Both the position numbers and the translations under genes were made by a program. DNA of 5,152 nucleotides from Clostridiales bacterium (lineage in GTDB: Bacteria > Bacillota > Clostridia > Peptostreptococcales > Anaerovoracaceae): assembly GCA_009778415.1 (NCBI GenBank), contig WRJV01000155.1:1-5152 (forward strand), in the 5' to 3' direction. The stretch's first letter is position 1; each line of letters begins with the position of its first letter. Shown here piece by piece: positions 1 through 5,152 of this stretch. A model generated the notes under the pieces. That model did not search any database, was not told the origin of the DNA, and saw only the letters and a list, made by a program, of their open reading frames with translations.

Positions 1-440
1 TTGCTGATCCTCTGGACGACGCCGGTTACGATTTCGCCCTGCCTGTTTATGTAATCGTCGAAGACCATGCCTCTTTCAGCTTCCCGTATCCTCTGGACGA
101 CTACCTGTTTTGCGGTCTGTGCTGCAATCCTCCCGAAGTCCCTGGGCGTCACTTGATATTCGACGTAATCGCCGACGACGAACCTGTTGTCGATTTCCAG
201 CGCTTCTTCCAGCGAAATTTCCGAAAGGTCGTCCTGGACGGTTTCCACTATGTCCCTGCGCATCAGGACGTCTATGTCGCCCTCTTCCCTGTCGATGCTG
301 ACTCTGACGTTTTGGGAAGTTCCGTAATTTTTCTTGTATGCCGACAGCAGCGCAAGCTCTATCGCCTCGACAAGGATGTCTTTCGATATGCCTTTTTCTT
401 TTTCAAGTTCTCCAATTGCCCTGATAAACTCCCTGTTCAT
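1..440 (-). CDS. nusA: Transcription termination/antitermination factor NusA, N-terminal part (3' end beyond window)
   Basis: NusA binds RNA polymerase near the RNA exit channel and modulates pausing, intrinsic termination and antitermination. I translated the minus strand from the ATG at 440-438 and obtained 146 uninterrupted codons up to the window edge. The start (MNREFIRAIGELEKEKGISK) and the later block around residues 100-123 (RDFGRIAAQTAKQVVVQRIR followed by EAER) are hallmark NusA N-terminal domain sequences that contact RNA polymerase. Residues from about 135 (GEIVTGVVQRIS) begin the S1 RNA-binding domain; the KH domains would lie outside the window. The ATG is preceded by AGGAGG (456-451) with a 10-nt spacer. 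Only 23 bp separate it from the rimP stop, so the two are co-transcribed from the promoter near 1030-1058. It is truncated only by the window boundary; no frameshift is seen. Identification is very secure. Confidence 0.97.
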   Translation of the reverse strand, partial: MNREFIRAIGELEKEKGISKDILVEAIELALLSAYKKNYGTSQNVRVSIDREEGDIDVLMRRDIVETVQDDLSEISLEEALEIDNRFVVGDYVEYQVTPRDFGRIAAQTAKQVVVQRIREAERGMVFDDYINRQGEIVTGVVQRIS

Positions 441-463
441 TTATCTGCTTCCTCCTACCCTTG

Positions 464-943
464 TCAAAAAACAATCTTGAGCTTCGTCTTAGCGACCTGC
501 TCTTTCGGGAAACTGACTTCGTTCCCCTTTTCGTCAAGTATTGCTATCTTGCCGTCTTTAATGCCAACGAGCGTCCCGGAAACCGTCTTCCTGCCGTTTT
601 CTGCCTTGTACAGGCTGATGTCGACCTCTTTCCCCGAAAACCTCTCGTAGTCTTTTTCTTTAACGAGCGCCCTGTCGAGCCCCGGCGAGGAAACTTCGAG
701 GTAGTAGTTCTTCTCTACCGGGTCCAGTTCGTCCAAGCGTCCGCTCAGGAACCTGCTGACCTTCTCGCAGTCCTCCGTGCTGATGTACCTGCCGCCTCCG
801 GCATCGGCAAAATCTATGTAAATGCGCAAAAACCAATCCTTGCCTTCTTTGACAAACTCGGTCCTGTACAATTCATAGCCGTTGCTGCTAAGGAAAACAT
901 CCAGCTCTTCCGTTGCAATTTCAGTGATTTTCTTCTTTGCCAC
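464..943 (-). CDS. rimP: Ribosome maturation factor RimP
   Basis: RimP (DUF150/YlxS family) is a cytoplasmic factor that helps mature the 30S ribosomal subunit. The product is 159 residues, normal for the family (about 150-160). The diagnostic motif YYLEVSSPGLDRAL is at residues 80-93 and marks the end of the N-terminal alpha/beta domain; the C-terminal part (about 94-159) is the SH3-like beta-barrel, with VSGTLVGIKDGKIAILDEKG as its central strands. The N-terminal domain carries the expected strand pair around residues 23-45 (YELYRTEFVK, WFLRIYIDF). The start is GTG at 943-941, chosen because MAKKKITEIA is a typical start and GGAG (954-951) lies 7 nt upstream; a nearby ATG at 956-954 is out of frame. 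nusA follows after 23 bp, the conserved rimP-nusA arrangement. The gene is set off from traX by 202 bp that contain its own promoter and a leader hairpin. Confidence 0.96.
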   Translation of the reverse strand: MAKKKITEIATEELDVFLSSNGYELYRTEFVKEGKDWFLRIYIDFADAGGGRYISTEDCEKVSRFLSGRLDELDPVEKNYYLEVSSPGLDRALVKEKDYERFSGKEVDISLYKAENGRKTVSGTLVGIKDGKIAILDEKGNEVSFPKEQVAKTKLKIVF

Positions 944-950
944 AACAATT

Positions 951-954
951 CTCC
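951..954 (-). promoter_or_regulatory. Ribosome binding site deciding the GTG start of rimP
   Basis: On the minus strand GGAG (954-951) sits 7 nt before the GTG at 943-941. The ATG overlapping this site (956-954) is not in the rimP frame, so GTG is the only sensible start. Confidence 0.75.
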
Positions 955-970
955 ATGGTTTTATTCATTT

Positions 971-1043
971 TCACAAAATCAGAGAGTGGGCATCACCCAC
1001 TCTCTTGCACGACTATTTCCTCACAAAACATACTATCACAAAA
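971..1043 (-). repeat. Three copies of TTTTGTGA around the rimP promoter and leader
   Basis: The octamer TTTTGTGA occurs on the minus strand at 1043-1036 (promoter spacer, just ahead of the -10), 1028-1021 (around the expected start of transcription) and 978-971 (just after the leader hairpin). The copies share one orientation with start-to-start distances of 15 and 50 nt. In an AT-rich 202-bp region some recurrence is expected by chance, so a binding-site role is speculative. Confidence 0.4.
981..1005 (-). promoter_or_regulatory. Perfect 10-bp hairpin in the rimP 5' leader (attenuator or terminator candidate)
   Basis: On the minus strand AGAGAGTGGG (1005-996) and CCCACTCTCT (990-981) pair perfectly over 10 bp around a 5-nt loop TGATG. 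The stem is followed by GATTTTGTG, a short and interrupted T-run, so it could be a weak intrinsic terminator for read-through from polC-traX. It also falls inside the predicted 5' UTR, about 17 nt after the inferred transcription start and about 37 nt before the rimP start, so it may instead attenuate or stabilise the rimP-nusA mRNA. From memory, and without a search, hairpins with a GAGTGGG/CCCACTC stem occur ahead of rimP in other Firmicutes. The structure is seen directly; the function is inferred. Confidence 0.7.
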
Positions 1044-1058
1044 AGCCTGTGATTGCAA
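1030..1058 (-). promoter_or_regulatory. Sigma-A-type promoter for rimP-nusA
   Basis: Reading the minus strand, TTGCAA (1058-1053, 4/6 match to TTGACA) and TAGTAT (1035-1030, 4/6 match to TATAAT) are separated by exactly 17 nt. The bases TGA directly before TAGTAT make an extended -10 (TGn). An A-rich tract lies immediately upstream (about 1085-1061, AAATAAAATAAAAAAAGAAA on the minus strand) and resembles an UP element. The expected transcription start is about 1022-1024, giving a leader of about 80 nt before rimP. The spacer itself holds a dyad TCACA-N7-TGTGA. The combination of exact spacing, TGn and A-tract makes this convincing, but it is a prediction. Confidence 0.72.
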
Positions 1059-1145
1059 GAGTTTATTTCTTTTTTTATTTTATTTGGCCTTATCATAGAT
1101 TTTCACGAGAAAAACCATTTCTTAAGCTAATTCGAGCTGAAACCC

Positions 1146-1883
1146 CTAAGCTGCTATCGCAGAGCCAATGAACGCCAGCGCAGCCAGATGCACAGGGTAA
1201 AACGCGTAAAACGCCCATTTGGCCTTCGGTCCCTGCACCCCGTCGTACAGCGAAACGCAGACTACTGGCACAAGTGCGCACAGCAGGTAATATATGGGGT
1301 GCATCCAATATATGTATACCGCTCCTGCAGCCAAAACCAGGCCCCGGGCAATCTTGTTTCCCGGTCCGGCCAGGTAAATCGCGAATATCCAGCCGGCGCC
1401 GAACACGCCGTAGTCCACATCCAGAAAGTAGGCGGCGAGCAGCGGCGGCAGCGCTGCAATAACCGAAAAGGCCTTTTGCTGCAAAGCGACCTCCCCGTCC
1501 TCCCCCCTGCCGGGCAATATCCCTCCTATGCGCAGAGTCTTCAGCTTCTCGTACAAGGCTATGCAGCATGCGCCCAAAAACAGCGTGTAGAATATGTTGG
1601 TGCTGCTCAGGAAACTGACGTCTGTGAAAAAATCAATGTCTGCGTTCTTATGCGAAAACACCATGTCGTAGGGTATTTCTGAAATTATTGCGAAAACGCC
1701 AAGCCGCAGCAGGTACTTGTTGATGTTCTTCGTGTGTATGCAGCCTTGGGCGATCATGTAGGCGTAAATCGGGAAGGCTATCCTGCCAATGACTCGGAAA
1801 ATCGCAGGAACCCCGAAAACAACGCCGATGTGGTCTGACAGCATGCTTGCAGTCGCAATGATTTTTAGCGTGAAAGCTGTCAT
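1146..1883 (-). CDS. TraX family multi-pass membrane protein
   Basis: The 245-residue product belongs to the TraX family, named for the F-plasmid protein that N-acetylates pilin; chromosomal homologues in Bacillota are common and their substrate is unknown, so an acyltransferase role is only inferred. Family signatures are visible: LKIIATASMLSDHIG (6-20), RVIGRIAFPIYAYMIAQG (30-47), YLLRLGVFAIISEIPYD (57-73), NIFYTLFLG (96-104), DYGVFGAGWIFAIYL (157-171) and a C-terminal FYPVHLAAL (228-236). About seven or eight hydrophobic segments span the protein, with a charged loop near 113-137. The ATG at 1883-1881 has AAAGGAGG (1900-1893) 9 nt upstream, a strong site. It begins 47 bp after the polC stop, so it is probably translated from the polC transcript. 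No conjugation genes are present, arguing against a pilin-related job here. The start and family are secure; function is not. Confidence 0.9.
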   Translation of the reverse strand: MTAFTLKIIATASMLSDHIGVVFGVPAIFRVIGRIAFPIYAYMIAQGCIHTKNINKYLLRLGVFAIISEIPYDMVFSHKNADIDFFTDVSFLSSTNIFYTLFLGACCIALYEKLKTLRIGGILPGRGEDGEVALQQKAFSVIAALPPLLAAYFLDVDYGVFGAGWIFAIYLAGPGNKIARGLVLAAGAVYIYWMHPIYYLLCALVPVVCVSLYDGVQGPKAKWAFYAFYPVHLAALAFIGSAIAA

Positions 1884-1912
1884 CGCAGTCGTCCTCCTTT
1901 CGTTGATAACGC

Positions 1913-1931
1913 GGGCTGTGCCTGCCAGCCC
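1913..1931 (-). other. GC-rich hairpin at the polC stop codon
   Basis: On the minus strand GGGCTG (1931-1926) and CAGCCC (1918-1913) form a perfect 6-bp stem with a 7-nt loop, starting on the last base of the polC TAG stop. The bases after it (GCGTTATCAACG) have no T-run, so it does not look like an intrinsic terminator. It could mark an mRNA processing point or stabilise a 3' end between polC and traX, or be incidental. Confidence 0.4.
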
Positions 1932-4900
1932 TACTGGAAAAAACTGAGCTGATCCGACTCAGGCAGCCCTTCAAGGGCGCCGTGGTTCCTCAGCGCCTCG
2001 ATTGCCGTCTTGTTGACCCTGGCCCGTTCCCTTAAATCGTCTATTGTGCAGAACGGCCTCTTGGCCTGCTCCTCCGCAATCGCCTTGGCGGCCGTTTCCC
2101 CCAGCCCCGCAAGCACCAGCAGCGGCATCAGGACCTTCCCGCCAAGCACCGTGAACTTAGACGCGAACGAGCGCTCGATCCTTGCCGGCAGGAATTCATA
2201 GCCCCTTGCATACATCTCGTACGCCACTTCAAACACTGTGGCTTCGTCCTCTTCCTTCTGAGTGGCGGCTTTCCCTTTCACTTCGACTGCCGCTATCTTT
2301 TCGAGTATGGCAGCCGGGCCTTTCAATATGGTGTCCGCGTCGAAATTGCTGGCTTTTGTCGTGAAGTACGCCGCGTAGAACTCTGCCGGGTGGTACACCT
2401 TGAAGTGCGCTATCCTGTAAGACATCATGACGTACGCCACGGCGTGGGCGCGGGGGAACATGTACTCGATCTTCCTGCACGACTCGATGTACCATTCAGG
2501 CACTCCGTTTTGCCTCATGAGTTCAGCCTCTTTTTCCTTTACGCCCTCTCCCCTCCTGACGCTTTCCATTATCCTGAAAGCGTCGTTGTTCGGCAGGCCT
2601 TTCAGTATGAGGTACCTCATTATGTCGTCCCTGGTTGAAATGATGTCGTCCATTGTCGCCGTCCCGCTCTTTATGTAGTCCAGCGCGTTGTTCCGCCACA
2701 CGTTCGTCCCGTGGGAGCACCCTGATATCTTGACCAGGTCGGCGAATTTTTCCGGCTTCGTGTCGTCCAGCATCTGCCTGACGAAGCGGGTTCCGAATTC
2801 CGGTATGCCGTAGCTGCCGTGAGTGTACCTGTAGTCAGGGTCCTTTATCAAAAGCGCCTCTGTGCCGTTGAAGATGCTGTTCACCTTGTCGTCCTTCAGC
2901 GGAAGCGAGAGGGGGTCCACCCCCGTCATGTCTTGAAGGTGCCTTATCATGGAAGGCGCGTCATGCCCGAGTATGTCCAGCTTGAACAGGTTTTTGTCGA
3001 TGGCGTGGTAGTCGAAGTGGGTCGTCACAATGTCCGTGCCGGTGTCGTTGGCGGGGTGCTGCACGGGGCAAAATTCGTATATCTCACGGCCTTGGGGCAC
3101 AATTATGATGCCACCCGGGTGCTGCCCGGTGGTCCTCCTGACGCCGGTACAGCACATCGCAAGCCTGTCGGCTTCCCATTTGTTGATCGGTATGCCGCGC
3201 TCCTCGAAATACTTCATGACAAACCCGTAAGCCGTCCTGCCCGCTATGGTGCCGATGGTCCCGGCCCTGAACACGTTGCTTTTGCCGAATATCTCTTCCA
3301 CGTACTTGTGTGCGCTGTTCTGGTATTCGCCGGCGAAGTTCAGGTCTATGTCCGGCTCCTTGTCGCCCTCAAACCCCAAAAACGTCTCAAAGGGTATCAT
3401 GAACCCGTCTTGGTTCATCATCGCGCCGCAATCGGGGCACACCTTCTCTTCCATGTCCACGCCGCACTCGTATTTGGCCGCGTCGCCCCATTCAAAATGC
3501 TTGCAGCTGGGGCATATGTAGTGCGCCGGCAGCGGGTTGACCTCTGTGATCCCTGCCATCGTCGCTGCGAAGGAAGATCCGACAGACCCCCTTGAACCGA
3601 CCAGGTACCCATCTGCGAGGGATTTCTGCACCAGCATTTCGGCAGAGACGTACATGACCGCATAGCCGTTGTTTATGATGGAGTCAAGCTCCCTTTCGAG
3701 CCTGCCCCCTATGGCTTCTGGCAAGGGGTTGCCATACAAGGACCATGCCCGCTCCATGCACCTTGCCCTGAGCGTCTCGTCGGCGTTCTCTATCTTTGGA
3801 GGGCATTTCTCGGCAGGGACCGGACTGATGTCACAGACCATGTCCGCGATCGCGTTCGTTGCCGTTACGACCACCTCTTTTGCCTTGTCCTCGCCCAAAT
3901 AGCTGAATTCTTCCAGCATTTCCTCGGTCGTCCTTATGTAGAGCCCATCTTCGCCCTCAATGTCCTTGTACCCTTGGCCAGCCATCAGTATTTTCCTGTA
4001 CAGCGAGTCCGCAGGGTCCTGGTAATGGGCATCGCAGGTGGCGACGACGGGCTTCCCCAGCTTTTCGCCCAGCCCTACTATCCTTCTGTTGATTTCTTTA
4101 AGCTCTTCAACCCCCGAAACCGCCTTGTTGTCGGCCAGAAACTGGTTGTTGACCAGCGGCTGTATCTCAAGATAGTCGTAAAACGCCGCCAGCTCTTCGA
4201 CCTCGTCTTCGCCTTTTTTTTCCAGCAGTGCCTGGTACACCTCGCCGGCCTGGCATGCAGAGCCTACCAGCAAGCCTTCCCTGTGTGCGCAAAGCACGGA
4301 TTTTGGTATGCGCGGCTTTTTGTAGAAGTATTCAAGGTGCGACATGGAAACCAGCTTGTACAAGTTTTTCAGCCCTTCCCGCGTCCGCGCCAGGATTATT
4401 ATGTGGTAGGTGGCCGGCTTTTTGTATTCGATGCCGCCCCCTTCCTTTATGTACTTCCCGTCGTCGAAATAGTACCCCTCGACACCGTAGATGACCTTGA
4501 TGCCGAGCTTGCCTGCCTTCACCGTTTTTGCTGCGTCCGGGAAAGCCTGGACCACCCCGTGGTCCGTTATGGCTATCGCCTTGTGGTTCCAAGACGCCGC
4601 AAGCTTTATCATTTCCTCTACGTCGTTCAGCCCGTCCATGGCGCTCATCTTGGTGTGCGCATGGAGCTCCACCCTGCGGTTTTCGCTGTTGTCCATGCGG
4701 ACGTTCTTTTTGCCCTTTTCCACCGCTCTGATGGAGAGCACCGTCGTGTTTTCAAATTTGTCCCATTCAGCCTCGCCCTGAATCCTTACGAAATCCCCTT
4801 CTTTCAGGTAGTCGTTCAGCTCTTCCCACTTTTCGTCAGTCAAAAACGCTTTCCCGCAGACCGAAGTCCTCTTGTCGGTGACAAAGAGCGTCGCCAGCTT

Positions 4901-5152
4901 GTTGCCGCTTTTTATTGTCATCTGGTTCATTTTGAACAGTTCGCCCTCGACTACCACGCTGCCGCTGTCCGTAAAAACGGAACCCAGCGCAACAGCTTCG
5001 CCCGTCACGCTTTTTATGATGCCGCCATTTTTGCCTTTGGCGCCTGCTGCCTGCCCGGGTGCCTTCTTTTTTGACGGTTTTTTTGCCTTTGCAGGCAGCT
5101 CTTTCCTGACGCTTTCAAAGATTACTTTCTTCTCCAGCCCCAAGTCTTTCAG
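1931..5152 (-). CDS. polC: PolC-type DNA polymerase III alpha subunit lacking the inserted exonuclease domain (5' end beyond window)
   Basis: PolC is the replicative DNA polymerase of low-GC Gram-positives. Residues here count from the TTG at 5143-5141; this is probably not the true start, since the frame is open to the window edge (LKD precedes it), no Shine-Dalgarno is seen, and the sequence matches the end of the PolC N-terminal domain. Order: Lys/Ala/Pro-rich linker (15-40), OB fold (about 50-145), PHP half one (159-228), PHP half two (245-375), polymerase palm with GSRGSVGSS (516-524), a zinc module (C544, C547, C569, C572), catalytic PDIDLNF (D598, D600) and D723 in KLDILGHD, TTGQHPGG (671-678), fingers to about 930, a helix-hairpin-helix (about 1006-1026), and the clamp-binding QLSFF at 1065-1069 near the C-terminus. 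The DEDD exonuclease usual between the PHP halves is missing. PHP ligands H161, H163, D194, H195, E222, H247, C297, D371 and H373 all appear present. Ends 47 bp before traX. The polymerase looks active. Confidence 0.97.
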   Translation of the reverse strand: MKDLGLEKKVIFESVRKELPAKAKKPSKKKAPGQAAGAKGKNGGIIKSVTGEAVALGSVFTDSGSVVVEGELFKMNQMTIKSGNKLATLFVTDKRTSVCGKAFLTDEKWEELNDYLKEGDFVRIQGEAEWDKFENTTVLSIRAVEKGKKNVRMDNSENRRVELHAHTKMSAMDGLNDVEEMIKLAASWNHKAIAITDHGVVQAFPDAAKTVKAGKLGIKVIYGVEGYYFDDGKYIKEGGGIEYKKPATYHIIILARTREGLKNLYKLVSMSHLEYFYKKPRIPKSVLCAHREGLLVGSACQAGEVYQALLEKKGEDEVEELAAFYDYLEIQPLVNNQFLADNKAVSGVEELKEINRRIVGLGEKLGKPVVATCDAHYQDPADSLYRKILMAGQGYKDIEGEDGLYIRTTEEMLEEFSYLGEDKAKEVVVTATNAIADMVCDISPVPAEKCPPKIENADETLRARCMERAWSLYGNPLPEAIGGRLERELDSIINNGYAVMYVSAEMLVQKSLADGYLVGSRGSVGSSFAATMAGITEVNPLPAHYICPSCKHFEWGDAAKYECGVDMEEKVCPDCGAMMNQDGFMIPFETFLGFEGDKEPDIDLNFAGEYQNSAHKYVEEIFGKSNVFRAGTIGTIAGRTAYGFVMKYFEERGIPINKWEADRLAMCCTGVRRTTGQHPGGIIIVPQGREIYEFCPVQHPANDTGTDIVTTHFDYHAIDKNLFKLDILGHDAPSMIRHLQDMTGVDPLSLPLKDDKVNSIFNGTEALLIKDPDYRYTHGSYGIPEFGTRFVRQMLDDTKPEKFADLVKISGCSHGTNVWRNNALDYIKSGTATMDDIISTRDDIMRYLILKGLPNNDAFRIMESVRRGEGVKEKEAELMRQNGVPEWYIESCRKIEYMFPRAHAVAYVMMSYRIAHFKVYHPAEFYAAYFTTKASNFDADTILKGPAAILEKIAAVEVKGKAATQKEEDEATVFEVAYEMYARGYEFLPARIERSFASKFTVLGGKVLMPLLVLAGLGETAAKAIAEEQAKRPFCTIDDLRERARVNKTAIEALRNHGALEGLPESDQLSFFQ

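Noticed and set aside
1092..1097. TATGAT on the minus strand as a second -10 element for rimP
   Set aside because: It matches TATAAT at 5/6, but no -35-like hexamer lies 16-18 nt upstream, and the promoter at 1030-1058 is better formed.
1101..1145. Intrinsic terminator just after traX
   Set aside because: Only weak AU-rich pairings were found (TTTTC/GAAAA around a 4-nt loop, and an interrupted AGCT/AGCT pairing), none with a stable GC stem before a T-run. The better candidate for stopping polC-traX transcripts is the hairpin at 981-1005.
461..1171. Plus-strand open frame of 236 codons over rimP and the intergenic region
   Set aside because: It is opposite rimP and the promoter region, shows no recognisable protein features, and its composition fits a complementary shadow.
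1093..1569. Minus-strand open frame of 158 codons overlapping traX in another frame
   Set aside because: It is Arg/Gly/Cys-rich, out of frame with the recognisable TraX protein, and has no convincing ribosome binding site or family match. The traX frame itself is intact, so no frameshift needs explaining.
3974..5074. Long plus-strand open frame of 366 codons opposite polC
   Set aside because: It is antisense to strongly conserved PolC sequence, has no recognisable family or domain, and is rich in residues expected from reading the complement of polC codons. The same applies to the 258-codon frame at 2819-3595.
5141..5143. TTG at 5143-5141 as the true start of PolC
   Set aside because: The frame stays open to the window edge, no Shine-Dalgarno is visible in the 9 upstream bases, and the sequence corresponds to the end of the PolC N-terminal domain, so the gene is treated as 5'-partial.

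Overview
The window looks like a chromosomal housekeeping locus from a low-to-mid GC member of the Bacillota, probably an anaerobic Clostridia-type lineage. The evidence is the PolC-type replicative polymerase, which is characteristic of Bacillota and their relatives, placed upstream of rimP and nusA. That gene order is familiar from Bacillus and clostridial genomes. All genes lie on the minus strand, so transcription runs from position 5152 towards position 1. The assignment is made from protein and gene-order recognition only and no species can be named.

Layout in the direction of transcription: (i) 5152-1931, polC, open at its 5' end, covering the end of the N-terminal domain, an OB fold, the PHP domain, the polymerase core and a C-terminal clamp-binding motif; (ii) 47 bp holding a small GC hairpin and a strong Shine-Dalgarno; (iii) 1883-1146, a TraX-family multi-pass membrane protein inserted between polC and rimP; (iv) a 202-bp AT-rich intergenic region (1145-944) with a good sigma-A-type promoter and, in the predicted 5' UTR, a perfect 10-bp hairpin; (v) 943-464, rimP; (vi) 440-1, the first 146 codons of nusA, running off the window.

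The polC and traX genes are probably co-transcribed. rimP and nusA (and presumably the usual downstream ylxR/ylxQ/infB/rbfA genes, not visible) most likely start from their own promoter. RimP matures the 30S subunit and NusA controls transcription elongation and termination, so the 3' part of the window is the start of the classic nusA-infB type operon.

The most notable observation is in polC. The DEDD 3'-5' exonuclease domain that normally splits the PHP domain of PolC is absent: only about 15 residues join the two PHP halves. At the same time all nine expected PHP metal ligands appear to be present, including an Asp that is Asn in B. subtilis PolC. This suggests either PHP-based proofreading or a proofreading subunit acting in trans. 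No mobile element, CRISPR array, tRNA or rRNA gene was seen.
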